Below, in pieces: positions 1 to 10,433 of a DNA stretch of 26,218 bases. The DNA is from Acanthamoeba lenticulata (taxonomy: Eukaryota > Discosea > Longamoebia > Acanthamoebidae): the NCBI GenBank assembly GCA_002179805.1, contig NAVB01001733.1:1-26218 (forward strand). Direction: 5' to 3'. The position numbers and the translations under genes were made by a program. Positions within the stretch are counted from its first letter, which is position 1. Each line of letters opens with the position of its first letter. The notes under the pieces are model-generated. The model saw only the letters and a list, made by a program, of their open reading frames with translations. It did no database searches and was not told the DNA's origin.

Positions 1-1083
1 TGCCCACGACGACGACGACGACGACTACCAGGATGACGCTCCTCGAGAAGGTCGGCTCGGCCGAGAAGCTCGGCGCCGACGCGCACGACAACGTCGACGG
101 CGGTCAACGTGGCCACGATGATGGTGACGAGGTCGAGCGCTCGGCCAAGCTGGGCGAGGACCGGCGGCAGCGGCGACAACAGAGCAGCAGCCCGTCGGAA
201 GAAAAGAAAAAGAGGGAAAAAGACAAGGAAAAGGAGAGGAAGAAGGACAAGGACGGCCGGTCCAAGTCCAAGAAGGATCACAACAACAACAATAACAACG
301 ACGACGACAAGAAGAGGAAGCAGAAGAAGAAGGACAAGAAGTCGCGACAAGCTTCGTCGTCGTCCTCCTCCTCAACGCTAACATCGTCCACTATTCGACG
401 GCCGGCCGAGAAGATGGCGCCCGACGAGTGGAAGCGGCTTAACCGGAGCGTGGGCGACATCTCGCCGCGCTCGGTCATGTCCACCGGATCGTCCTCGTCG
501 TCGTCGTCATCTTTATCGTCCTCTTCATCGTCACTTCACAGGAGCGAAGAGCGCGCGGTGCGCTCGGGCGCCGCGCGCTCGTCACGGAGCAAGTCGCCGG
601 CGACCACCAACGAGCGCGATGACGAGCGCCGGGCGGCCAAGCGACACCACGGCAGCCACAACAAGCAGTCGCGGTCTGCGTCCTCCTTGTCGGGCAAGTC
701 AGCGACGTCCGCGCTGTTGGCCAGCGGCAGCGGCGAGGACCACCGGAGGCGCCGCCATCATCACCAAGTTGCGAGTGACGGCCCGAGCGAGCCGGCGGCG
801 GTGGAGGAGAGGCAAAAGTCCATGGGCACGCTGCGGAAGCTGATCAGCGTCAAGCCCAGCATCCAGATCAAGAAGAACGAAGGTGACTTGTCCTTGTCCT
901 TGTGCTGTTGTTGTGCGTCTCGTCTTGGCCGGAGGCTGACGTTGTTGTTGTGGTGATGCTGATGTGTTGGCGCCGAATCCAGTGAGCATCTCGTTGCGAC
1001 GCCGAAGCAAGAGCGGGGAGAAGAAGGCCAACAACATCCGACCGTCTGATGAAGTCAGCCTCACCCCAATCAGCGACGCTTGA
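1..1083 (+). CDS. Lys/Ser-rich hypothetical protein, 5' end outside window
   Basis: The reading frame is already open at position 3 and the first in-frame ATG is at 33, so the gene probably begins upstream; CTACCAG at 25-31 could also be a splice acceptor. Exon 1 runs to 882. A 100-nt intron (883 GTGACT to 982 AG) joins in phase 1 to a last exon 983-1083 ending in TGA. From the ATG this gives 316 residues. The protein is low complexity: a Lys/Glu-rich tract around residues 55-105, poly-Ser runs near 110-120 and 150-170, an Arg/His-rich segment, then a more ordered basic C-terminus (RKLISVKPSIQIKK, later SISLRRRSKSGEKK). No known domain was recognised; a nuclear or scaffold role would be a guess. 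The consistent splice and the codon pattern support a real gene. Confidence 0.65.
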
Positions 1084-1558
1084 AGCTCGGCCTTCCTTCT
1101 CTTGGATGTGAAGAGTCCATCCACCAATAAAATCATCTGTTTTATGGCAACGTGCAATAAGTGTCATTCCCAGCTGTCTAAAAGCTGGGTTGCTCACTTG
1201 GTAGAGCGTAACTAAACATGCGCCTCTACCTCGTTCGTGTGGCCGCCTCCAGCGCGGCCCATGTGCGTGCACCACACAGACGAGCGAGTCAAGTTCGGGT
1301 GCCAGCGCGACAACACGGCTGTGAGGAGGACGAGGGTGCAGCCGGCTCAAACAAGAGTGGTTCGCATGTGACCATCGACGTGGAACGTGCTCTTCTCAGC
1401 CTTCGTACACCAGCGCTACGTGCTCCATACCAAGCTAAGGCGAAAGGAAGGCAGGAGCCTGCTCTTGGGCGCAATGGCGCCTCTGCTGATGCCATTCCTG
1501 TGGTAGTTGGCCTCTTTTCTCAACCGACGGGTTTTCTTTTTTTGCATCATTTCCAACA
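1084..1558. other. Intergenic stretch with a hairpin and tRNA-like D arm
   Basis: I see no convincing gene here; open frames in both directions lack a family signature. A perfect 7-bp inverted repeat CCCAGCT/AGCTGGG (1169-1175 and 1183-1189, 7-nt loop) is followed directly by a sequence with the shape of a tRNA D arm (GCTC..TTGGTA.GAGC, 1192-1207). No matching anticodon and T arms follow. Confidence 0.4.
1126..1131 (+). terminator. poly(A) signal AATAAA
   Basis: AATAAA lies 43 nt after the TGA at 1081-1083, at the expected place for the 3' end of the upstream Lys/Ser-rich gene. Confidence 0.55.
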
Positions 1559-2196
1559 ATGGAAAGAATGTTGGTCAAAGACGATACGTATGGTAACCAA
1601 GAAAAAACAATCATCATCGGCGGTGTTGGCGCTCAAACTGCCACGACCTCGACGCCGACGCCAACGACGACGCCCAGCGTGACCCCGACTTCCAGCGTCA
1701 CGCCCTCGTCAATGCCGACGCCAAGTGCTAGCGTTACGCCTTCGGCGACTTAGACTCCCAGCACAACGGTGACGCGGACGCCCACACAATCGCCGAACTC
1801 CTCGCCCTCTCCCACGAGGACAGCTTCACCGAGCAAAACAATCTCGCGCAGTCCATCAGCCTCGCCACGCGTACGCCTTCACGTTCGCCTTCGCGTTCGG
1901 CCACATGTTCACCCTCACGCTCCCCAAGCGCAAGCGGCTCGTCCACCATCACACCCACGAAAACGCCCACGCCCTCGGTCACACCTACGAGGTCGCCCAC
2001 GCCCTCAATCACGTCCACAAGATCGCCAACCAGATCGCCCTCGAGCACGGTCACGCCGTCGGGGACGCCCACCGCGTCGGTCACACCCACGGCCAGCCGC
2101 AGTCCTAGCGCCTCAGCGACGATCCCCGGCGGCACAACCTTCACCCACGACTGGTCTTTTGTGGCTCTATGGTTGCTATGCTTGCGCTTAAAATAG
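1559..2196 (+). pseudogene. Broken Thr/Pro/Ser-rich stalk of a surface protein
   Basis: From 1559 the frame encodes a Thr/Pro/Ser-rich stretch (TSTPTPTTTPSVTPTSS and similar). It meets an in-frame TAG at 1751-1753, then continues in the same frame as STTVTRTPTQSPNSSPSPTR and similar. Around 1862-1870 the Thr/Pro/Ser pattern passes to the frame starting at 1864 (TRTPSRSPSRSATCSPSRS and on) and runs to TAG at 2194-2196, ending in a hydrophobic segment WSFVALWLLCL. This looks like the stalk and C-terminal membrane segment of a surface protein, of the same style as the stalk in the minus-strand gene at 2613-7789. The TAG could be hidden by an intron ending in TTAG at 1753, but I found no splice that repairs the later frame change. 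No N-terminal domain was found. It is most likely a relic; a sequencing error in a repeat is the alternative. Confidence 0.5.
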
Positions 2197-2612
2197 GATG
2201 ATGAGCGTGCTGATGATGCTGGGGATGGATGGCGTGCCTCTGGCGTGTGGAGCGGAAGGGTGCCGATCGCTCGCCCAGTATTCTGTTGGCGATCTGTTAA
2301 GACCTCTGCGCAAGCGACGCATCTCGACAATAAAGCAGGCCGCGAGTGGAGCATCTAGCATCTGACGACACGTTACCACTATGATCTGCTTCAGCTGGCA
2401 CGCAATGCACAACAACCCAGGCGCGGCACCGGACGAACGGCAGCACAGCTCGTCGTCATTCGACTTCAGTTCACGGTGGGTTTTTAGTTGTGCGCGAAGA
2501 GTTCTGTACATTGGGGGGGGGCTAGTGAGACCTGCCTTCAAAAATAAAACAATTGCCCTCGGCCATGACGATGGGGGTTGGCCGTGTGCGTGTGTCGGTG
2601 GTGGATCGCCCC
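2197..2612. other. Tail-to-tail intergenic region
   Basis: This is the spacer between the plus-strand stalk relic and the end of the minus-strand receptor-like gene. Two plus-strand AATAAA motifs (2329, 2543) and a G run (2513-2520) are present. No gene is supported, and no clear minus-strand AATAAA was seen downstream of the TAG at 2613-2615. Confidence 0.4.
2329..2334 (+). terminator. poly(A) signal AATAAA
   Basis: AATAAA lies 133 nt after the stop of the stalk relic. A second AATAAA on the same strand is at 2543-2548. Confidence 0.35.
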
Positions 2613-5600
2613 CTATTGATAAAGCGAGTTCCTGTAGGTGTCGCTGCGTTCGCACTTGCTCCACTCCTCCATCGCGTACCACTGGTCGGCCGCCGCCGTC
2701 TCCTGCAGCGGCGACGGACCCAAGATGTACTCTGCAGCTGCCCTGTCGTCTTGCCCTTTCTCTTTATGCCTCCTGATGGTCGAAGCGCCGATGTTGATCG
2801 CGCTCGACTGCACTCTGAACTTGCGCTTGTTCCTGTAGGCCACCACGAGCACCGTGACCAGTGCGGCAGCCACCACTACCGCGGCTCCTGCTCGAAGTAT
2901 TCCGCGGTGTGCGCTTTACCGTGTGAGTGTGCTCGATCTAACGTGGGGACGCAGCGTGAGGAGCGGCGGATGTACCGCCGACCGCGCCGCCAGCAACGGC
3001 GCCCACGGGGAAACTATCGCCTTTGTTCTCGCTGTTCCGCGTCGTGCCAAAGAGAACGTTGAAATCGGGATCGTACGACCAGGTCGACCTCCACGGCGGT
3101 GTGATGATGGTGAGCGACTTGCTTGTTGAGTTGAACATCACCGAGATACCGACCACAACTGAGTGCACGGCGAAGAAGACTTTCAGTCTGGCCATAGGAT
3201 GCAATCGACAACCAACCGCACCAGCACAGCCACCGATCGTACCATCATCAATGAGGGCTTGGTCGAGATAGCGCAGGTCGATCACGGCCCCATTGGACAG
3301 TGTCATGCTCACTGAGTACAGATGTTGGTTTGCCTCGCTCCTGTTCCGCGTTCACCGAGGTCGCACCATCATACACACACACACACAGCTGCAACCGTGA
3401 GCAATCTCACCGTGAATTGTGGACAGAAGGTCGACGAACCGCACGGGCGACGTCGACAGCACAACTTTGTCGCTCTCTTTGAGGCTCAGTGCCAACTGGA
3501 TGATGACCTGCTCGCCTGGCGCGAGGCCGCTCGCGAATGGTGGAGGGCCCATGAACTCCATCGCGTTCTTCACCGCGCCCGCTGGCACCGTGAACGTGTT
3601 GCCGGCGAACGTGGTCGCCCTGTCCTCACTCGACACTGAGAACGAGGTCAACGAGACCGTGGCACCTCCGTCAAAGCTCGACTGGAAGCGGAGCTCGGTG
3701 AGTCCGCCCTTGCTGAACGAATCAAGACTCTGGGTGAAGCGCGTTGCGTCGACGTCCAAGGTCTGGCCTCTAGTGGTCGCCAACGCGCTCCATCGCATCG
3801 ACAGTGTGACACTGCAACACGCAACAACCGCCATAAGCAAACCAAACGCCCTATGGCACGAGCACGCGCGAGCAATCAAAGACGAACCTGGCGTTGGCAG
3901 AGACAACCGATTGAGCCATGTTGGCGGCCTCGGAAGCGTTGGCCACGAACGAACGGTTGGGCAGATTGACCACTTCGTCCGGCACGCGCAGGTTGGAGCA
4001 GTCGGCGCCGGAGAAGCTCGTCGTGCACACACATCTGTTGGATGCGCAATTGCCATCGTTCAAGCATATGCCGGCACCGCATGACGTCATGCCAGACCCA
4101 ATGTCGGTGATTGTCTTGATGTTGAGTCCTGCCCGTCACAGAAGAAGACATGCCTTGGAGGGTTAGCTGTTGATGCTTCTTACCTTGCAGATCCAAGGCT
4201 GATTGAGGGGTGCGGGGGGTACCCGTAGCATCGCTGAGACGATCTCTGCTGGCGATGATGGTGGCGGCTGCTGAAGCCATGGCGTCCCACAGCTGCACCA
4301 CTATGTTTTGCACCGTGATTGAGCTCACGCGCGACAGTGCGGCATCAACTGGTGCAGCCCCAACACGGCATCGCCACAGGATGAGACCCTCTGTCCACGC
4401 ACATATCGACAGAGGCCAGGCATGACGATACCTCGCGAGACTTCGCCCAGGGCGTTGAGGAACTCAAGCCTAGCACTCAACGGAAATGAGCTCACGTTGA
4501 AGTCAGATACCGCCATCAGCACACGCGTCTGACTGCGCACTGCAGGGTCAGCAGCAGCAGCGCAGGAGAAGAAGAAGAACGAGGGTCAGTTCTCTTCAAA
4601 CCACGCGCCTTGGCGCGCTGATCGCATATGTGAGCAGAGGACAAGTGCGTACGCCAGTTAAAGCGGCTGGACCTGACATCCGAAGGAACCACAGTTTGTC
4701 TCAGTCTCGGGTCTTGAGGGTCGGCGACCTCGACGACGATCGGGAGAGTCGAGTAGAGTACAGCCGACGCGTTGGTTGCCGGCGATGCGATGCGGCACTT
4801 GAAGTGATAACTGACGGTGGTTTTCGATGTCGGCCAAATGAGATTTTGAAGCGGACAGCTCGTCACACCTACCATTCGAGCGCATTGCACAGATGCGCTC
4901 TCGTCAAGCAATGGCCACACATACACACAGACTCAGACACACAGACATAGACACAGAGAGACAGATAGAGTCAGGACATGGAACAAACCGATGGCGATGT
5001 TGCTGATGACGCAAGGCAGGATGGGCGACGACGCGTTGGAGCTGCCGCTGTTCTTAGGACCGGTGAACGTGAAGTACACCCACACGTTTGCGGCTGTGCT
5101 GCCGAGTTGGAATGAGGCGCTCAGAGGTGTCACCGTGTAGTCCACTGTGGCCACAACGCAAACCGGAGACGACGTTGGCGACGCCGACGCCGACGCCGAA
5201 GGCGCACGAGTAGAGGCCGAGAGTGACGATGAAACTGAGGGTGAAGCTGTGGTAGACAGCGAAGGAGACCTAGAGATAGAACTTGTGGGCGAGAGCGAGA
5301 GCGAGGGTGAGGGCGAGGGCGAGGGTGAGGGCGAGGGCGAGGGCGACGGTGTCGGTGTCGGTGTCGGTGTCCGTGACGGTGACGGTGACACTGACACTGG
5401 GGGGGGGGGTAAGCGTGACGCCGATCGCGAGTGAGCTGAGAACTGGTCAAGCGCATTGTGAACGCGAAGAGGGTGGATTACTGGTCACGCTGGGTGTGCT
5501 TGAAGATGAGGAGCTCGACGAGGGCGTCGGAGACACTGACGAGGATCATCGACACAGACCATGCGCAGTGGTTGACCCGCTCAAGGTCAGCTTCACGATG

Positions 5601-7789
5601 GTGCATGCGCCAGACAGGACAGTGTGGGTGCAGGCGGCTCAATACCGGTGGGGTATGGCGTTGGAGTGCGCGAGACCGTGGGAGTTGTTTGCGAGGTAGT
5701 TGAGTCAGGACAACCAGGCCCAGCGCCTGGGAAGTTGAGTTAGTGCAAGTTAACATCACCTTGAGTGTGGAAGAGTGAGCGGAGGAGTTTGACGAACAAC
5801 TGAAGAAGTCACCAGCCGACCAAGTGATGGTGTACTGTTTTGCAGTGGAGCAACAACTGAACTTGGGTGGATTGTCCACCGCAACTGCAGTCGTCCCACA
5901 ATCCCAGGAGATGAGATGATTAGAGAAAAGAGCCACAGACTCGCCTGCACACAGGAAGGAGAGAAGAGCAAGAAGAAGAAGAAGAAGCAGCAAGAGAGTG
6001 ACGGTGATGATGGTTTGACTAACATGCGTTGTTGGTTGCGCTGATGACTATGTTGCCTGAAGAGCTCACCGAGACGTTGCCTTGGTCCAAGTTTTTAACT
6101 CCAGCAGTGCCTGACCCGCTCAAGGTCAGCGTTGCCTGGCCCCGTACGTTCCAGAACGATTGGACATGGTTGATGAACACTCCTGTGGGTGTTTTGTGTC
6201 GTGCGGGAGTGTTGCCTCGCGAATGAGGGATGACGCGGTGACTGGGGTGAATGTGGCAATTACACACCATAACTATTTGAGCTCAACTGGAAGCTGGCGG
6301 TGTTGTTCTGTTGCCATGTAGCGTTGTTCAGAGTCACACCTGTCTCCATTGTGGCCGGACAGTGTCACTGACGATGAGCGATGATTTATAGTGCAGCATG
6401 ATGGAGTTGCTCTATGCACTGTCGGACATGCACTATGTTGGACATGCACTACGTACCAGTAGAAGAATCCCCAAGGGTCATGTCTACAGTCTCTTCCTGA
6501 TCCCACAAGGAGCCCTGGCCAAGCGTAACCCCTGCTCACCCCAAGCCATGCGTGAGCGCTAGCATACCTCCTCATCTGGGACGGCAGCAATCGCCCTACG
6601 TACCAACCGCGTTTCCGGTGCAATTGACTGTGAGCCGTCCCTCCTGGACCCAAGCGTTGCCATCGCCGATATTGATCACATTGTGAAAGCACGAGGTGGT
6701 GCAGTTCGGCGCTTGGAAGGAGAGGATCGACCTTTGGCTCCAGAGCGCAACCTTAGACATTTTGAGAATGCGCACTCCTGTGAATTGTGTTGAGATGAGC
6801 CCAAGCACAAGCAAGAGTGAATGTGTGCAGGGCCGCTGACCTGAGCACAATAAACCTGTGCAGAGAATGTTCACTCTGTTTTGTTGCTGCCAGTGGCCAT
6901 CGTTAACGTTCACGCCTGCGGCCAAACACATCCACCGTTAGGGCATGATGATCTCTGCGCGCCGGGGGGTGGGTCATGTGCGTGCGCCGAAACTCACCCA
7001 CTCCGTTGGAAACCAGTTCAATCGCAAGAGGGCTGTTGAGGGCGAAGTTGGTGCAGAAGGCATGGATACCGATGGCGGATACTTTGTTAAACGTCATCGG
7101 CACCGACAGCGTCAGTCCGCTCGAGTTGTAGGCGAAGATGCCTGATAAGCGTAGCATGCGCAAATGGAGTGAGATGCCGTTGTGGTCCTGCGCAGTGCCC
7201 GCACAACGCGTACCGGATGAAGATGTGATTGAGAGGCTGCCGCTGCCAAGTATAGTCAGTGAGCTTAATTCCCAGAAGACGTTGATCCAGAAGCCATTGC
7301 TAGCGACTGAAATGCTCACGCTACCGGTGATGCTGTCCAATCGAGGCATGAGCAGCACCGCTACTTGAAATGAACTAGAGCAAGGCGAACGCTTACTTGA
7401 GGATGACGTTGGTCGCCACATTATTGTCGGGGTTATCCGTGTAGGTGCCGGCAGCAACGTTGATGGTAGCGTCAATCGAACTGGACTGAACGAAAGTAAG
7501 GGCCAAGCCTATCGAGCTGTAGGGGCAGCCGCTGGGGCAAACGTCCACTGCACACACATACACACATATACACACATACACAGACGCTCCAACGCGCCGT
7601 AAGACAGGACGCCAGAGCGAGCTAGCCAGCGATGGTGGTGTACGCACGCGTCTCATAGCCAGCGGCAACCCCAATGTCGAAGAACACGAGCACGAGCAAC
7701 CACAGGGCGTGCAATAACTGGCTCTGGCGTGTGCTTAAACCGCCTTCGGCTTTGCGTCCTACTCGGCCTGCTTCTCGCCACAGCCTCAT
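2613..7789 (-). CDS. Receptor-like type I membrane protein: beta-helix coils, Ser/Pro stalk, EGF, TM
   Basis: Eighteen exons: 7789-7648, 7547-7397, 7332-6998, 6915-6841, 6777-6604, 6339-6268, 6182-6024, 5944-5813, 5726-5646, 5535-5482, 5396-4989, 4931-4653, 4539-4432, 4348-4184, 4128-3888, 3811-3411, 3311-2943, 2887-2613 (3621 nt, 1206 residues). Fifteen of 17 introns are phase 1. A hydrophobic signal (LLHALWLLVLVFF) is followed by VCPSGCPYSSI and NVAAGTY, the usual opening of pectin-lyase-fold right-handed beta-helix domains. Coil exons carrying Trp-Gln motifs come next, then a Ser/Pro/Thr stalk. A six-Cys EGF-like domain lies at 3998-4081 (C-x4-C-x5-C-x4-C-x-C-x8-C), then about 260 residues of unrecognised beta-rich sequence. 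One TM helix (2887-2835) precedes YRNKRKF and a roughly 70-residue tail with several Tyr. The likely role is cell-surface binding or adhesion (inference). Exon choice between 5813 and 5396 is uncertain. I found no paralog of the C-terminal half in the window. Confidence 0.75.
5285..5350 (-). repeat. GAGGGC-type simple repeat encoding the Ser-Pro stalk
   Basis: On the plus strand this is GAGGGCGAGGGTGAGGGC-type 6-bp repetition. On the minus strand it encodes alternating Ser-Pro inside the exon 5396-4989. It is a likely site of length variation of the extracellular stalk. Confidence 0.75.
5560..5637 (-). other. Candidate alternative beta-helix coil exon
   Basis: A 78-nt segment has an AG acceptor before 5637 and a GT donor after 5560, phase 1 on both sides. 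It encodes VLSGACTIVKLTLSGSTTAH. Size and phase match the single-coil exons of the paralog at 18393-20003. It shares a 19-bp identity with coil exon 6182-6024. It can replace exons 5726-5646 and 5535-5482 in frame (total 1187 residues) but cannot sit beside them, because the gaps would be only 8 and 24 nt. Confidence 0.4.
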
Positions 7790-8246
7790 AACACTCTCCC
7801 CGTCCTTGCAAGACCTCTTGCTGGCGAGTTGTTAGCGATGATCCAAAGAAGCCGTAGCGCCTAAACGGCAACCATATCCTTTAATGCAACTTACCTTCTA
7901 TGAACCCAACACCCGTATTTCGTCGTCTGCCCCACTGGCGCTCGTAACGCCACGCAGGCGTGTCGACAAACAGGACGAGGTGAGGTGAGGGGCGTCGCAC
8001 AGGCATTCCCGCCCATTACGCGTTACACAGGCATTCCCGCCCTCCCTACCGCGGGCGTTGCTGATGGTGGGCGAGCAGGTTTGCCTGCAGCGCCCCGCTG
8101 CCCCTGTCTACCTGACTGCTCTCTGTGGCAGTTTCTCACGGCGCCTGCCGCGGCGCACCCTGCTCTCACGGCGAGATAGGACATTGCGACTGGCCGTGCC
8201 AAGTGCATGGATCCTCTACAATTCTTCTTCAATTACTCACTCTTTG
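7790..8246. other. Spacer between two minus-strand genes, 5' region of the receptor-like gene
   Basis: No gene is supported here. It holds the 5' flank of the receptor-like gene and the 3' flank of the RhoGAP gene. A 17-bp direct repeat CACAGGCATTCCCGCCC occurs at 7998-8014 and 8026-8042 (28-bp period). Confidence 0.4.
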
Positions 8247-10433
8247 TCACTGCAGCCGTGACAGCGTCAGGCAGGCCAAGAAGAGGTGCTTCACGAACGA
8301 AGCCTCGTACGCACTGTTCAAGGGCTGGCCAGTCAGCCACCGGCACCTCATCCACCCTCCAGCAAAGCCTCCCGGCCCAGCTAATGCACGCACCTGTTGA
8401 GGAAGATGGCCGATGGGTCGCGGCTCCGCAAGAAAATGGGCTGAAATGCCATCGCCAAACTGCTCAGCTGTGTTGTTGGGGGCGGGAATGTGAGTCGACA
8501 GCGGACAAGAGGCCAATGGCAAGTTGAAAAGGGGGAAGACGAGGGCGTACGGGCATCGCGGTCTTCTCGACGACGTGTGGCTGGGCGAGTTCGCGGACAA
8601 AGTCCAGGAGGTCGAAGATGACGCCCTGGTTCACCTTGGGCAGTCTCGTGATCAGCTCGAACTCGGGCAGGCTCTCGGCCCACTCGGGCTCGCTCCGGTT
8701 GCTCAGCCCACGCCGCGTCGCGAGCGCAATGCACTCATCACTGCCCCGCGCAAGCAGTCTGTCGTCAGCTGCGTGAACTGATCTACAAGACGATGATGAC
8801 AATGACAATGACGAGGGTGATGATGGCGCACTAGTGGGAAAAGGGGATAAGTGGCTCCGGCAGCTCGGCGAGCCAGGCCACGAGGGCCGAGGCCACCACG
8901 TAGGGATCGGTCGTGGTCAGCTCGAACTCGCCCTGCGCGATCCGCGCCTTGGTCTCGTTCACCTTGTCCACGTCGCCCGGCACCCGAAACACGCCCTTGA
9001 CCTCGAAGCCTGCAAGAGGGGACGACGTCAGTCCCGCCCGTGCGATCACAGGAGCCAGGCCAGAGGACGCACCGCGGAAGCGTGCAAAGGCGTCGACGAG
9101 GAAGGCGATGCCGAAGCGCGCCGCCACGAGCAGCGGGTCTTGGGCTTGGGTTTGAGCCTGGGCCGGCTCCGGCTCCGCGGCCGCTCTGCGGCGCGGCGAG
9201 CAGGGCCGGGACGCTCCGCGCTGTTCGAGCAGAGGCGACATTGACGGCGAGGAAGACGAGGTCGAGCGCGATCGTCGCAGGATGACCGGGCTCGACTGGC
9301 TGATGGCTGCCGACACGTCGTCGGCCGAGAGGGAGCCCCTGGCCGCGACATCGTCCGTCCGAGGCTTGTTTGTAGCAGTACCGTTGTTGGCCTTCTTGAC
9401 TGCTTTGGCAAAGGCCAGGAGGTCCCGCTTGCGGCGCTTGTCTTCCTCCTTTTGTCGGCGCCGTTCCTCGCGCTCGAGGTTCTTGCTGTCCTTCCTCACT
9501 TTCCGCTTTATCTGCTTTTCCTCTTTCTTTTCTCGTCTCGACCTCTTTTTCTCGGGCGTGGTGGCGGTTGTAGTGGAGGAGCTGCTCGATGTCGTCGGCC
9601 ACGGAGGGGACTGGCTTACCGCATGCTCTTCCTCCTCTTCTTCCTCTGCACTTTCTTCCTTTACTTCTTCTACACCTTCATCTCCGCCTTCATCTTCACG
9701 GCGATCGTCTTGTTGGCAACACTGGGCCAACAAAAGTTGTTCCATTTCGTTGTGCGCCATAGGGCCGGACGATTTGAACGCACGCCAAGCACTCGCCTGG
9801 TAACACCGGTGTGATCAATCACCCACAACAATCGCGCGATGTAATGCCCAAGGTCGGGGCCTACACGACGTACCCCGCCGCGACTTGGGTAGGGCGTGCT
9901 GCTTGTGGTGGCGCTGGTCGCTGTGCCTGGCCCTGTGCTGCTGGGGTTGAGCTCGCAGTCCACTGCGATGGTGGCCGGGCGGGCCACGCCAAGGCACCCT
10001 GCGCCAGCGACGGCCTGCTCGGTCGCGGCAACCAGGGGCGGCACCTTAAAGAAAGTGGCCTGTCGCTTCCTGGGCCCCATTTCAAACAAGTTGGAGTGAG
10101 TGGGAACAACGTTGATGCGCACACGTCGCTGCTTGCGGTGAGTGGGCACCTGCGCAGGTTTTGTTGTTTGGGTTCACCATCGCCAGCAGCAGCAAGAGCA
10201 GTGCAACTCTCCTTTCCCTCGCCTGCTGGAGCTGGTGGGGTCGAGTGGCTCAGCAGTTGCTGGTCGTTGTTGCACAATGGCGCAGGAGGTTCTTCTTGGG
10301 GGCGATCGTCCCTCGTTTCCTTGTGACCTTGAGCGCTCCTTCTCTTCTCCTTCTTGGCCAGCTGCAAGAGCTCCATATCTTCGAGCATGCTGGCCAGCTC
10401 CTCCCACACTCTTGCCCCGCCTTCTCTTTGCAT
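8247..10433 (-). CDS. RhoGAP-domain protein
   Basis: Eight exons: 10433-10150, 10069-9874, 9796-9073, 9009-8832, about 8782-8742, 8688-8551, 8467-8394, 8313-8247, about 566 residues. The ATG at 10433 follows an in-frame TAA. The N-terminal two thirds is Lys/Glu/Ser-rich and partly coiled-coil-like (EREERRRQKEEDKRRKRDLL). The C-terminal RhoGAP domain carries GVFRVPGD with the arginine finger at about residue 410, AWLAELPEPLIPFSH, LPKVNQGVIFDLLDFV and LAMAFQPIFLR, in the family order. It should stimulate GTP hydrolysis on a Rho/Rac/Cdc42 GTPase at the membrane or actin cortex. All junctions match in phase except 8832/8782: the donor side ends in phase 2 (CAC TA|GTGCGC) while the next homologous frame (DQFTQLTTDCL) needs phase 1. 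One base is therefore unexplained (error, non-standard splice or mutation). It is divergent with the F-box gene. Confidence 0.85.

Noticed and set aside
1181..1255. Possible tRNA gene starting at the D-arm-like sequence
   Set aside because: The sequence following the D arm does not form an anticodon stem, and no GGTTCGA-type T arm with a closing acceptor stem is present.
5147..5434. Plus-strand Glu/Gly-rich open frame
   Set aside because: It is the antisense shadow of the Ser-Pro stalk exon 5396-4989, which is anchored by phase-matched introns on both sides.
7375..7396. A 22-nt intron (GTAAGC to CTCTAG) in the receptor-like gene
   Set aside because: It is too short for this genome. A 64-nt intron (7396-7333) from the same donor keeps the frame and matches the paralog alignment better.
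8834..9803. Long plus-strand frames opposite the RhoGAP gene
   Set aside because: The minus strand encodes a recognisable RhoGAP domain with conserved motifs across several exons; these are shadows in GC-rich DNA.
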